From the NCBI GenBank assembly GCA_001414345.1, contig LLCB01000373.1, forward strand, positions 1 through 51,034: a stretch of 51,034 bases of DNA. The letters are read 5' to 3'. Of this stretch, positions 1 to 13,466 are shown piece by piece. The notes beneath the pieces were generated by a model. That model saw nothing but the letters and a program-made list of their open reading frames with translations. It was not told the DNA's origin and ran no database searches. A program made the translations under genes and the position numbers. How positions within the stretch are numbered: the first letter of the stretch is position 1; each line of letters opens with the position of its first letter. This stretch comes from Hymenoscyphus infarciens. Taxonomy: Eukaryota; Ascomycota; Leotiomycetes; Helotiales; Helotiaceae.

Positions 1-3000
1 TATACTACTATAGAGTTATTATATTCTTACTATTATTATATATTATAATAGTAATTATTAAATAATAAATAATAATTATAAAGTAATAGCTATTATTATA
101 AGTAGTATATTAGTAGACGACTTTTCTCTAATTCTAACTTCTCTTCTTCTTTTCTTTTTATTTAAATAATATAAATAGTAAGAATACCTTTTAATTAGAT
201 ATATCCTTATATACTAACTTATCTTCTTAGAATATATATATTATATATATATATATAAAAGTAAGTTTATCTCTTCTTAATTAGACCTAATTTAAGGCTA
301 ATCTAATATAGTAAAATACCTCTTCTATATCCTCCTAGTATACTTCTAGCTATCTACTAAGTCTACTACGTTTAGTATCTTTAGGTAAAATCTTAGAATA
401 GAGATTATATATATACTTTTAAGAAGCTAAAGTCGAAGAAGTATAAGTACTATATAAAGTAGAATATTATATATATCCTAGTAAGTTTTATCTTAAATAT
501 ATACTAAATCTATTTTAACTTAGGTAGTTATTATAGTTTATTAGGAAGGAGTTTAGTAAGCTTAAAAGTAAAGAGGAGAAGAGAGAGGTTAAGAAGGCTA
601 TTAAGGCCTTAGATAAGGTATTAGTTATTACTAGTATAGAGGTACTAAAGAATAGTTTAGAGGTATAGTTTACTCTCTTAGAGGAGACTTAGACGCTTTA
701 TACTAAGATTACTATAAGTACTCTTTACTTATTAGAGAGGTTTTAGTTACTAATATTTAATAGTTCTTATACTATATTATAGAAGGTAGGACCTCTATCT
801 AAACCTAGGTTTAAGTTCTCTTTAAAGCCTATCTAAAGAGTTTATAGGCGTCTTCTCTAAAGCTAGTTATAAGAGGTTACTAAAGTAAGAAGCGTTCTTA
901 TAAGGAGAAGGTAGTAGAGGAAGAGTCGATTTAGGCTCTTTACGCTTAAAAGAGTAAAAAGGAGAATAATAAGTTAGAAGAAGAAGAGACTATAGCCTAG
1001 AAAGAGTTAGTAGGCCCTGTTTTAGTAGTAACTTAGTCTTAGTTCTTTATTTTATTAACTTTAAACATTCCTACTAGTTAGTATTTTATCTTAGGTTTTT
1101 ATTATAAGTTCCTTATTAAGAGTAACTAGAATTAAAGAGTATTAATAGAGTTTTATAAATTAACTCTTTTACTTAATTCTTATTTAATTCTTATATATTA
1201 AGCTATTTAGAGAGGTATTAAAGTAGTCTTAGCTCTTTTAGATATTTAGTATAAAAGTCTTTTAGATAATATAGTAAACTCTAAAAATTATCTATAAGAT
1301 ACTAAGTAGGATCTAAATTATATCTAATCTATTTTACTTAATATTATAGCTATTTTTTAAAAAGTCTACTACTAAGTATTTCTTATACTTCTTATTTTTA
1401 TATACTTTTAATAATATCTAGTAAGAGTTTTAAAGCCTCTTATTCTAATAAGAGGGTATTTAGGTCTTTTAAAAGTATATTAGAGATAAAAATATTATAA
1501 ATTAATAATCTTTCTAGAAGTTTTAGCTTATAGAAGTATCTTATATAATCTAGTATTTTAAAAGGTCTTATCTACTATTTAGTAAGCTTTTAGCTAAGAT
1601 AATTTATCTTAAGATTCTTAGTAGATAAGTAGACTTTATCTCTAATATCTTAGTTAATAGCTCTTTAGTATTAATTTATACTATTCTTTATTCTTTTCTA
1701 AGTCTTACTTATATTATCTTTAGCTATTCTCTAAGTAGAGTATATATATTAGACTACTTTTACTATCTTATTATAGTTAAGATGTTCTTAGAGAATAGAC
1801 GTCTTTAGTATATTCTAGTTTTATAAAGTCTTTAAGTTAAGTTTAAACTTAAGCTAATAAGAGGTTATACTAATAAATAAATATAAAAGTATTATTTATA
1901 CTCTATCTATTAGAGAGATTAATTTACTCTAGTTATCTTAATAATAGGTTATAAAGAGCCTTAGTCTCTAATTAATATATTAGTTTATTATCTCTATCTA
2001 TCTATTTATTTATTTATAGTAAGTAGTACTAAGCTTAAGCTTAATACTAATTATTTAATAAAATTTAGTTTAAAATAATAATATAAATTAAAGTCTTTAA
2101 TTAGATATAATTAATTTAGAGTAGTAACTAAAATAGTAAATCGATTAAATAAAGAGTTTAACTAAGCTTTTAGTATCTATAGTTAAGTAGTAGAGTATTA
2201 ATATTAAATCTTTTCTAAGTTAGTTAATAAATACTAATATAGTATTAAATCTATGTTTATTTTTTAAAAATAATTTAAAATCTATATATAAATATTATAT
2301 AAGATAGTTAGATATAAGTAAAGAGTAAAGAAAGCCTTATTACTTAGTTTATTAAGGATAGAAGTATTTATAGACTTAATAATTCCTTATATACCTCTTA
2401 TAGTCTAAAAACATTCTAATCTAATAGTAGTATTATACTAATAACTAATATATCTTTTTTATACTTAAGTAAGTACTAGATACTTAGTTATAGACTTTTT
2501 AGATTAGTTTTATATAGAGTTTAATGTTTTTTTAAATATAAAGTTAATTCTTAAAAAGTAGTAAATTATCTAATAAGAAGTAGTATCTATTTAGAAGTTT
2601 ATAATGTTTTTATTAAAAGGAGTGTAGATTATCTTCTTTTAACTTTTAAATTAGGTTTAAACTTAACTCTAGAATAATATCTATTATATTAAGAGATATA
2701 GATTATTTTTAAAAAAAGATCTAAGTAAGTTTAGTATTAATTTAGAGGTCTAACTAATTAGGTTCTAAGAGAGTATATAAGTAGCTATCTAATTTAGCTT
2801 AATTATAGGTTTTTAAGTCTTATTTATATTAAGTTAATATATCTACTTTTTAATTACTCTTCTTAAATATAAATTAGATCTAAAAGTTAAAGTTTAATAA
2901 AAACTCTATCTATTAGACTTACTTAGCTATAAGTAGCTTAGTTATTATAAAGTATTCTAATAATCTATAATCTAAATATATATTAATATACTTCTAATAT

Positions 3001-5371
3001 AATATAAGTTTAAGATACTATTTCTTAAAAGCTTTTATAATAGTAGATAGTTCTTTATTATAAATCTTCTAATTTAATTTATAACTAACTAAGATATATA
3101 AGTAGAACTTAATAAGGTACTAAAAGCTATTATATTATTATAAGAATATACTAGCTATTACTTCTTTTAAAGAGTCTATTTCTACCTTTATATTATAATT
3201 AGAGTTAAAGTAGTATAAGGTTTATATAATAAGTAGCCTAGTTCTTAATACTTTAAAGGCTTTATTATATTTAAGTGTTTATAGAAACGACTTTATAAGG
3301 TGTATTATTATAGTTAAGAGTTTAGTAATTTTAGTATAACCTTTAATAAATTATTTATAGAATCTTATAAACTCTAAATAAGACTTTATATCTATTATAA
3401 TATTAGGTTAGACCTAGTTTTATAAAGGCTTTACTTTTTTAGAGTTAACTTTAAGTCTTTTTATAGTTAAAATAAATCTTAAGTATTTAACTTTAATAAT
3501 ACTAAATTTATTTTTCTTAATATCTATCTAAAGTCTTACTTTTTAAAGCTAATTTAGAACCTTTTTAACCTATTTCTTATATTTTTTAATAATATTTAAA
3601 TAAATTAAAATATTATTTAAGTAAGTAATATAAAAGTTATTTAAATAGTTAATTAAGATATTATTTATATAATATTAATAGATAGTAAAGCTATTATAAA
3701 GTCTAAAAAAGAGGACTTTATATTTATATATACTATATCTAGTTTTAAATATAGTTATCTCTTTTAATTTAAAGTCTATTTAAATATAATAAAAAGCTTA
3801 TCTAATATCTAATTTAATAAAGATTTTAGTTATTCTTATCTTAGAAAGAAGCTTATTAATATAAGAGATTAAATAGAGATTATTTTAGATTAGAGTATTT
3901 AGCTTCTTATAATTAATATAAAACTATAACTTATTATTATTAGCTTTTTTAATAAAAAGTATTAGAGAGGTAAAAAGGCTATTACTATTAATAATAAACC
4001 TTTTATCTAGATTCTTTATAAAATACTTCTTTATAGCTTTAAGCTTTATAGTTAACTATTAATATAGAGGTAAAAAGAAGTTAAGAAGTAGCTTATTTAA
4101 AGTAATCTTATAGTTATATTCTTAGTAAGAAGAGAGCTTATTAAAAGCTACTTTTAAGAATACGTCTTTATAAAATAAGTAATACTTTAAGAGTTAGGCC
4201 TATATTAGAGCTTTTATCTTATTATTATTTTAAAAAGAGGCTAATCTCTTATTAATAACCTAATCTAGCTTATAGAGGCTTATTATATAAAATTCTAAAT
4301 TAAGCTATTTTATATTATAATATATTATATTTATACTTATTTTATAGATAAAGGAGTATAAGGTCTAGCCTTTTAAGGCTATACTAGTAGTTTATAAAGG
4401 CTTTAGACTAAAGTTAGATATTAAAATTTTAAAAGGTATTATTATAAATAGAAATAATAGCTTAACTATATTTATAAGTCTACCTTTTTTATATTTTTCT
4501 TATTACTAGATAGTATATTCCTTTTAATTTATATTTAACTAGTAATTTAAACAGGGTTTCTAGTTCTAGCTAGAAAGAGAAAGTAAAATTTTCTTACTAT
4601 AGTAGAGAGTTAGAAAGTAATTAGCTAGCTAAATAATCTAGCTTTTTAAAGAGTTAAGAAGGACTTTAAAGTAGTTTAATTATTTATTATTAATAATTAG
4701 GTTTTACTATTTAAGGTTTAAGATAATAAAGAGGTAGTTAAGAATATAATATTTATTAATATTTAGATATAGTTATATAAACTAATTTATCTAGCTTTTA
4801 GTACTATTATTATATCTATAAATAGATACTATATATAGTAATCTCTAAATCTTTAAACTTATTAATTTAGATAAGTATAAAGCTAAAAACTAATTTAGAA
4901 ATAGGTACTTATTTACTTTTATATTTACTAAAGCTTATATTTTAATATTATATCTTTATATATTAAAAGTAGTATTTATAAGGAATTATTTTCTTTTTAT
5001 AAGCTTAGAAAGATTAAGTCTAGCTAGATTATATTTATATAAGCTTAAGAAGGAATTTTTACTTAAGTCTCTTTATTTTCTTCTTAACTTAGCTTAGAGT
5101 TAGAGTACTTTTTAGAAGGTTATTCTTCTTTAAGTTAATTATCTATCTTATTAATAGTAAGAAGATTAGAGTAATTAGGTTTAAAATACTCTAGCTTACT
5201 ATAATAGTAATACTTTATACTAGTAAGAACTTAGTCTATTAATATAGTCTTTAATTTTTTATTAATAGAAAATAGTCTAAGAGTTTATAAAATCTTCTAA
5301 GATATAAGATTAAGTTTATATAAGAGTAGAGAGGTTTTTAAAGTAGAGCTAGGTAAGAATCGAAAAGTACT
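1..5371 (-). mobile_element. 3' part of an older Ty3/gypsy copy (copy A), cut by the window edge
   Basis: This stretch is the reverse complement of copy B from 12705 back to about 7335. For example, 1-290 pairs with 12421-12705, and 3901-3950 pairs with 8760-8810. It is therefore the pol-to-3'-end part of a second copy on the minus strand. By analogy with B, about 260 bp of internal sequence plus the 3' LTR should lie just left of base 1, outside the window. It continues at 13462-15371 beyond the nested copy B. It is RIP-decayed throughout. Confidence 0.9.
5367..5371. other. Target-site duplication of copy B, left half
   Basis: GTACT sits here and again at 13462-13466. The empty site can be read from copy B itself near 7330-7350 (reverse complement of GAATCGAAAAGTACTTATC). 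This shows that B inserted into the matching position of copy A and duplicated 5 bp. Confidence 0.88.
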
Positions 5372-5867
5372 TATAATAGTACGCTATCTTAGATTATTAT
5401 ATAATAGCTAGATTATTATATAATAGTACTATTCTAAATTGTCGGCATTCGTGAAACTACTGATACCTCTAAGTAGTGCCGATATCTCTAATACCTCTAG
5501 AGCCGAGATTATAAATAACCGATACTTATATAAGCAAAGTGCTAAAAGTATTAATATCTGATATTTATATATAGAAGGGATTAAGGTTTAGATATTATAT
5601 ATTTAGCTTTCTAAAGGATCAGAGGTTATATATTTAGCTTTTTAGCTCTTATTATTTAGTATTAGCTATATTAGACAAGGCTCGGTTATTATTATTATTA
5701 GAACTTAGAAGCTTTTAACCTTCTTATATATAGACGTTTATATTTAGTATAGTAGAGAGATAGTTATTATTTTCTTCTATATTAGTATCTAATATCTATA
5801 TACGTTATTCTATTATATACACTCCTATATACCTCTACTATAGTTATATATATTTCGTACTATTATA
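5372..5867 (+). repeat. 5' LTR of copy B
   Basis: 496 bp, starting TATAATAGTAC and ending GTACTATTATA. It matches 12966-13461 along its whole length, differing mostly by transitions (for example GTACGC against GTACAC). Near its start it carries a tandem AT-rich block of about 45 bp that the LTR of copy A lacks. Confidence 0.92.
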
Positions 5868-8639
5868 TAAAAATAATAACTCTTCTTTACTAGTAATAGT
5901 CTTTATAATATCTCTTTTAAGCTTATCGTTGCTTTTTTTTATTTCGATTTCGATTTAGCCTCTAATTAGACTATAATAATATATTCTTAAATAGCTAGGA
6001 TTCTAAAGATCTCTTAGATAGCTAGTAATACTAGGGTTTAGTATTTATATAAATAGCTAGTAAAAATCGTATTTTATATATTAAGAGATTAGAATATACT
6101 AAGTATTCTTAAGAATCCTAATAACTCTCTTTATATAGGAATTACTATATATAATTTAAATAGTTAATAATATAAATAGTTATCTAGAAAACTTCTAAAT
6201 TACCTCTTTTACCTCTTCTAATTTAATATTTAATATATTAGAATCTAGAGTAACTCTAAGTCTCTTCTAAGCTCTACTCCTAAGTATAGAGCCCCTTTTT
6301 AGATAATAAAGTTAAGCTTCTACTAAAAGGTCTTTAACTTAATACTATACTCCTAAGAATACTAAGAAGCTTAAGAATAATAAAAGTAAAGGCCTAGTAC
6401 TTAGAAGCTAGAGAGATTAATAAGACTTCTCTAATATAAACGAGATATAGAGTATAATCTAAGCTATAGAGACTAAGGATTAAGAAAAAGAATAGAAAAT
6501 TTTAGAGTAAGATAATTAGATTACCTAATTATTAGACCTAGTATAGTAAATTAGTTAATAACTACTAAATAATAACTATAGTCTAAGTCTCCTCTAACTT
6601 ATATAAACACCTTCTTCTATCTCTTTAAACTATTATTATAAGCGAGACTCTATCTTTAATATTCCTTCTTTATAATAACCTTTTTAATACCTATAATCTA
6701 AAAGTACTTTAAAAGCTCTTTAACTTATTAAAAGTAAAATTATAGAGAAAATTAAACTTTTAGACGATAGTACTTTACCTACTTATAAGTAATAGAAGAT
6801 ATCTATATATAATAGACTCTAAGTAAACGCTAACTATTACTATATACTTAAAACTTATAAAGCTCTTATTTAGAGAATAACTATAAAACTTGTTAAAAAC
6901 TACTTAGAGCTCTAATATAAGTCTAATTTAGGTAATATAGCTTTTAAAGATTAATAAGATATAATCGAACTTCTTAATTTCTACTTTCTAACTAGTTATA
7001 AGAAGGAGAATACTTAGAATAAATTTTAAGCCTTATAAATAAGTAGAAAGAGTTATATAAGAGAAACTTTTTTAGATTTTAGAGTACGCTTCTTAAGTAT
7101 AACTATACTTAGAGGAATACTAGAGTTAGAAAGATTCTACTTAATATAAGATAAGATTATACTATAGCTCTAAGATAGCTCTACTTTAGCTAAGAGAGAT
7201 TAGAATTATAATTTTAATAAGATAGTAGTATATCTTTTATCTCTAGATAAAGAGAAGTATTAAAATATAGAGTTATCTATAACTAGTATTATAGCTAAAT
7301 TAATTAGTATAACCTTATTATTTAAAAAGATAAGTACTTTTCGATTCTTATCTAGCTCTACTTTAAAAACCTTCCTACTCTTATATAGACTTAATCTTAT
7401 ATCTTAGAAGATTTTATAAACTCCTAGACTATTTTCTACTAATAAAAAATTAAAGACTATATTAATAAACTAAGTCTTTACTAGTATAAATTATTACTAT
7501 TATAGTAAGCTTAGGTATTTTAAACTTAATTATCTTAATCTTCTTACTATTAATAAAATAGATAACTAACTTAAAAAAGAATAACCTTCTAAAGAGTACT
7601 CTAACTTTAAGCTAAGCTAGGAGGAAAACGAAGAGACTTAGGTAAAAATTCCTTCCTAAGCCTATATAAATATAATCTAATTAAACTTAATCTTTTTAAG
7701 CTTATAAGAGGAAAATAATTCCTTATAAATACTACTCTTAGTATATAAGGATATAGTATTAAAATATAAGCTTTAGTAGATATAAGAGTAAATAGGTACC
7801 TATTTCTAAATTAGCTTCTAGCTCTATACTTATTTAAGTTAATAAGTTTAAAGATTTAAAGATTACTATATATAGTATCTATTTATAGATATAATAATAG
7901 TACTAAAAGCTAAGTAAATTAGTTTATATAACTATATCTAAATATTAATAAATATTATATTCTTAACTACCTCTTTATTATCTTAGACTTTAGATAGTAA
8001 GACCTAATTATTAGTAATAAATAGTTAAACTACTTTAAAGTCCTTTTTAATCTCTTAAAGAGTTAGATTATTTAGCTAGCTAATTACCTCTTAACTCTCT
8101 ATTATAATAAGGAAATTTTACTTTCTCTTTCTAGCTAGAACTAGAAACTTTTTTTAAATTATTAGTTAGATATAAATTAAAGAGAATATACTATTTAGTA
8201 ATAAGAAAGATATAAAAAAGGTAGACTTATAAATATTACTAAGTTATTATTTTTATTTATAATAATATCTCTTAAAATTTTAATATCTAACTTTAGTCTA
8301 AAGCCTTTATAAACTACTAGTATAGCTTTAAAAGGCTAGACCTCTTACTTCTTTATTTATAAAATAAGTATAAATATAATATATTATAATATAAAATAGT
8401 CTAATTTAGAATTTTATATAATAAGCTTTTATAAGCTAGATTAGGTTATTAATAAGAGATTAGCCTCTTTTTAAGATAATAATAAGATAAGGGCTCTAAT
8501 ATAGACTTAACTTTTAAAGTATTACTTATTCTATAAAGATATATTCTTAAAAGTAGCTTCTAATAAGCTCTCTCTTTACTAAGAATATAACTATAAGATT
8601 ACTTTAAATAAGCTACTTCTTAACTCCTTTTTACCTTTA

Positions 8640-9400
8640 TATTAATAGTTAACTATAAAGCTTAAAGCTATAAAAGAGTATCTTATAAAGAATTTAGATA
8701 AAAGGTTCATTATCAATAGTAATAGCTTTTTTACTTCTCTAATACTTTTTATTAAAAAAGCTAATAGTAATAAGTTATAGTTTTATATTAATTATAAAAA
8801 GCTAAATACTCTAACTTAAAACAATCTCTACTTAATCTCTTATATTAATAAGCTCTTTTCTAAGATAAAAATAGCTAAAATCTTTACTAAATTAGATATT
8901 AGATAAGCTTTTTATTATATTTAAATAGACCTTAAATTAGAAGAAATAACTATATTTAAAACTAGGTATAGTATATATAAATATAAGGTTCTTCCTTTTA
9001 GACTCTATAATAGCTCTATTATCTATTAATATTATATAAACAACGTTTTAATTAACTATTTAGATAACTTCTATATTACTTACTTAAATAATATTTTAAT
9101 TTATTTAAATACTATTAAAGAATATAAGAAATAAGTTAGAAAGGTTCTAAATTAGTTCTAAGAAGTAAGACTTTAAATAGATATTAAGAAAAGTAAATTT
9201 AGTATTATTAGAGTTAAATACTTAAGATTTATCTTAACTATAAAAGGACTTAAAGTTAATTTTAAAAAAGTAGAGCCTTTATAAAACTAGGTCTAATCTA
9301 ATACTATAATAGGTATAAAGTCTTATTTAAAGTTTATAGAATTCTATAAATAATTTATTAAAGGTTATACTAAAATTACTAAACCCTTAACTATAATAAT
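8640..9400 (+). pseudogene. Reverse transcriptase remnant of copy B
   Basis: Reading the plus strand through stops gives the Ty3/gypsy RT landmarks: FTKLDIR at 8883-8903 followed by TAA then AF, and further on RYSIYKYKVLPFRLYNS. The YxDD active-site motif at 9081-9092 now reads Tyr-Leu-Asn-Asn: both Asp codons (GAT) have become AAT by G-to-A change. Many TAG/TAA stops fall where Gln or Trp is usual. The enzyme is dead both by stops and by loss of the catalytic Asp pair. The mirror copy in element A lies near 3.3-4.07 kb on the minus strand. Confidence 0.88.
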
Positions 9401-10379
9401 ATATCTTATAAAGTTATTTTTATAAATACTTAAATATAATAAAGCTTTTAAAGTACTAAGAACTAAGCTACTTATTATATAAACCTTATATTACTTTAAC
9501 TCTAATTATAATATAAAGGTAGAAATAGACTCTTTAAAAGAGGTAATAGCTAATATATTCTTATAATAATATAATAGCTTTTAATACTTTATTAGGTTTT
9601 ACTTATATATTCTAGTTAGCTATAAATTAAATTAGAAGATCTATAATAAAGAACTATCTACTATTATAAAAGCTTTTAAGAAATAGTACTCTAAACTTAT
9701 ATTATATTAAAAGCATATTAATATATATTTAAACTATAGATTATTAGAATACTTTATAATAACTAAGCTACTTATAGCTAAGTAAGTCTAATAAATAGAG
9801 TTTTTATTAGACTTTAACTTTTAGATCTGATTTATATCTAAAAAGAGTAATTAAAAAGTAGATATATTAATCTAATATAAATAAGACTTAAAAACCTATA
9901 ATTGAGCTAAATTAAATAGCTACTTATATACCTTCTTAAGACCTAATTAGTTAAACCTCTAAATTAATACTAAACTTACTTAGATCTTTTTATAAGAATA
10001 ATCTATATCCTTTAATATAATAGATATTATTCTAAAGTTAAGTTTAAACCTAATTTAGAAGTTAAAAGAAGATAATCTATACTTCTTTTAATAAGAACGT
10101 TATAAACTTCTAAATAGATACTACCTCTTATTAGATAATTTACTACTCTTTAAAGATTAACTTTATATTTAAAAGAATACTAAACTCTATATAAAACTAA
10201 TCTAAGAAGTCTATAACTAAGTATCTAGTATTTATCTAAGTATAAAAAAGATATACTAGTTATTAGTATAATACTATTACTAAGTTAGAATATTTTTAAA
10301 CTATAAAAGATATATAAGGAATTATTAAGTTTATAAATACTCTTATCCTTAATAAACTAAGTAATAAGGCTTTCTTTAC

Positions 10380-11120
10380 TCTTTACTTATACTTAACTAT
10401 TTTATATAATATTTATATATAAACTTTAAATTATTCTTAAAAAATAAACATAGATTTAATACTATATTAGTATTTATTAACTAACTTAGAAAAGATTTAG
10501 TATTAATACTTTACTACTTAACTATAAATACTAAAAGCTTAGCTAAACTCTTTATTTAATAGATTTACTATTTTAGTTACTACTTTAAATTAATTACATC
10601 TAATTAAAAACTTTAATTTATACTATTATTTTAGACTAAATTTTATTAAATAATTAGTATTAAGCTTAAGCTTAGTACTATCTATTATAAATAAATAAAT
10701 AGATAGATAAAGATAATAAACTAATATATTAATTAGAGACTAAGGCTCTTTATAACCTACTATTAAGATAACTAGAGTAAATTAATCCTTCTAATAAATA
10801 GAGTATAAATAATACTTCTATACTTATCTATTAGTATAACCTCTTATTAGCTTAAGTTTAGACTTAACCTAAGAACTTTATAGAACTAGAATATATTAAA
10901 AACGTCTATTCTCTAGAAACGTCTTAACTATAATAAAGTAGTAAAAGTAGCTTAATATATATACTCTATTTAAAGAATTACTAAAGATAATATAAATAAA
11001 GCTTAGAAAAAAATAGAGAATAGTATAAATTAATACTAAAGAGCTATTAACTAAGATATTAGAGATAAAGTCTACTTATTTATTAAGAATCTTAAGATAA
11101 ATCGTCTTAGTTAAAAGCTT
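10380..11120 (+). pseudogene. Integrase core remnant of copy B
   Basis: Translation through stops shows the retroviral-type integrase core in order: a stretch reading FNTILVFINQLRKD, then TKSLAKLFIQQIYYF, then ITSN followed by a stop (the position of the conserved SDRG), FYQIISIKLKLST, and the ID-R region that normally reads TDGQTE. The order and spacing match Ty3/gypsy integrase. Asp codons have turned to Asn and Trp/Gln codons to stops, as elsewhere in the element. Confidence 0.82.
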
Positions 11121-11360
11121 ACTAAATAGTAGATAAGACCTTTTAAAATACTAGATTATATAAGATACTTCTATAAGTTAAAACTTTTAGAAGAATTATT
11201 AATTTATAATGTTTTTACCTCTAATATACTTTTAAAGAACCTAAATACCCTCTTACTAAAATAAGAGGCTTTAGAGCTCTTACTAGATATTATTAAAGGT
11301 ATATAAGAATAAGAAGTATAAGAAATACTTAGTAGTAGACTTTTTAAAAAATAGCTATAG

Positions 11361-11460
11361 TATTAAGTAAAATAGGTTAAATACGATTTAGATCCTACTT
11401 AGTATCTTATAGATAATTTTTAGAGTTTACTATATTATTTAAGAGACTTTTATACTAAAT
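11361..11460 (+). pseudogene. Chromodomain remnant at the end of pol (copy B)
   Basis: Reading through stops gives Y-*-VK-*-VKYDLDPT-*-Y, followed by LRDFYTKY. This is the usual chromodomain C-terminal half of fungal gypsy integrases (YLVKW-x-GY...TW), with TGG (Trp) and CAG-type codons changed to stops. It places the element among chromodomain-bearing Ty3/gypsy elements. Confidence 0.75.
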
Positions 11461-12952
11461 ATCTAAAAGAGCTAGAACTACTCTAATACCTCTCTAAATA
11501 GCTTAATATATAGAAATTAAATAAGAATTAGATAAAAGAGTTAATTTATAAAACTCTATTAATACCTTCTAATTCTAGTTACCCTTAATAAGGAACTTAT
11601 AATAAAAACCTAAGATAAAATACTAACTAGTAGAAATGTTTAAAGTTAATAAAGTAAAGAACTAAGACTAAGTTACTACTAAAATAGAGCCTACTAACCC
11701 TCTCTAAGCTATAGCCTCTCCTTCCTCTAACTTATTATCCTCCTTCTTACTCTCTTAAGTATAAGGAGCCTAAATTAGCTCTTCCTCTACTACCTCCTTC
11801 TTATAAGAACGCTTCTTACCTTAGTAACCTCTTATAACTAGCTTTAGAGAGGACGCTTATAAACTCTTTAAGTAGGCTTTAAAGAGGACTTAAACCTAGG
11901 TTTAGATAGAGGTCTTACTCTCTATAATATAGTATAAGAACTATTAAATATTAGTAACTAAAACCTCTCTAATAAGTAAGAGGTACTTATAGTAACCTTA
12001 GCGCGAAGTATCTAAGTCTTCTTTAAGAGAGTAAACTATACCTCTAAACTATTCTTTAGTACCTCTATACTAGTAATAACTAATACCTTATCTAAGGCCT
12101 TAGTAGCCTTCTTAACCTCTCTCTTCTCCTCCTTACTTATAAGCTTACTAAACTCCTTCTTAATAAACTATAGTAACTACCTAAGTTAAAATAGATTTAG
12201 TATATATTTAAGATTAAACTTACTAGGATATATATAGTATTCTACTCTATATAGTACTTATACTTCTTTAACTTTAGCTTCTTAAAAGTATATATATAAT
12301 CTCTATTCTAAGATTTTATCTAAAGGCACTAAACGTAGTAGACTTAGTAAGTAGCTAAAAACGTATTAGGAGGATATAGAAGAGGTATTTTACTATATTA
12401 GATTAGCTTTAAATTAGGTTCGATTAAGGAGAGAAGAACTTACTTTTATATATATATATATAATATATATATTTTAGGAAGATAAGTTAGTATATAAGAA
12501 TATACTTAATTAGAAGGTATTCTTACTATTTATATTATTTAGATAAAAAGAAAAGAAGAAGAGAAGTTAGAATTAAGGAAAAGTTATCTACTAATATACT
12601 ACTTATAATAATAGCTATTACTTTATAATTATTATTTATTACTTAATAATTACTATTATAATATATAATAATAGTAAGAATACAATAACTCTATAGTAGT
12701 ATACCGCTTCCTACTTACTAGCTAATTATTAGCTTCTCTTCTATTCGTATTCTATTATTATATAGTATATAGTAGTAAACAAAGAGCGATTAGCTCTTAA
12801 ATAATAATACTACTAGCTACTAACCCTACTCTAACTACTAGATACTATAATAAGTAGATAAATTATATTCTTTATAATAAAGAGATAAATAATACTCTAA
12901 TTAACCTAATACTACGCCGACTAATAACCGAAGACTTAGGACAAGTCTTTTT

Positions 12953-12965
12953 AAAGGAGAGAGGA
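12953..12965 (+). other. Polypurine tract of copy B
   Basis: Thirteen uninterrupted purines (AAAGGAGAGAGGA) abut the 3' LTR. This is where plus-strand DNA synthesis is primed in LTR retrotransposons. A purine tract has few sites open to RIP on this strand, which may explain its survival. Confidence 0.8.
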
Positions 12966-13461
12966 TATAATAGTACACTATCCTAGATTATTATATAACA
13001 GCTAGATTATTATATAATAGTACTATTCTAAATTATTAGTATTCGTAAAACTGCCGATACCTCTAAGTAGTGCTAATACTCTTAATACCCCTAGAGCTGA
13101 GATTACGAATAACTAATACTTATATAAGCGAAGTACTAAAGGTATTAATATTCGATATTTATATATAAAAGGGATTAAGGTTTAGATATTATATATTTAG
13201 CTTTTTAAAGGATTAGAGGTTATATATTTAGCTTTTTAGCTCTTATTATTTAGTATTAGCTATATTAGATAGAGCTCGGTTATTATTATTATTAGAACTT
13301 AGAAGCTTCTAACCTTCTTATATATAGACGTTTATGTTTAGTATAGTAGAGAGATAGTTATTATTTTCTTCTATATTAGTACCTAGTATCTATATACGTT
13401 ATTCTACTATACACACTCCTATATACCTCTACTATAGTTGTATATATTTCGTACTATTATA
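12966..13461 (+). repeat. 3' LTR of copy B
   Basis: 496 bp, the direct repeat of 5372-5867 with the same terminal inverted 11-mers. It follows a polypurine tract directly and is followed by GTACT, the target-site duplicate. Confidence 0.92.
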
Positions 13462-13466
13462 GTACT
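13462..13466. other. Target-site duplication of copy B, right half
   Basis: GTACT directly after the 3' LTR, matching 5367-5371. Five-bp duplications are usual for Ty3/gypsy integrases. Confidence 0.88.

Larger units (their letters stand above)
5372..13461 (+). mobile_element. Complete, RIP-inactivated Ty3/gypsy chromovirus-type LTR retrotransposon (copy B)
   Basis: Seen: an 8,090-bp unit bounded by two 496-bp direct LTRs, with perfect 11-bp terminal inverted repeats (TATAATAGTAC...GTACTATTATA), a purine tract just before the 3' LTR, and the 5-bp duplication GTACT on both sides. Reading the plus strand through stops gives gag-like sequence (about 5.9-7.6 kb), reverse transcriptase (about 8.64-9.4 kb), RNase H-like sequence after it, integrase (about 10.2-11.1 kb) and a chromodomain near 11.36-11.46 kb. 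The stops are TAG/TAA where Gln or Trp codons are expected. The order RT-RH-IN-chromodomain is that of Ty3/gypsy chromoviruses. Original terminal TG and CA now read TA, as RIP would produce. The element is dead. Confidence 0.93.
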
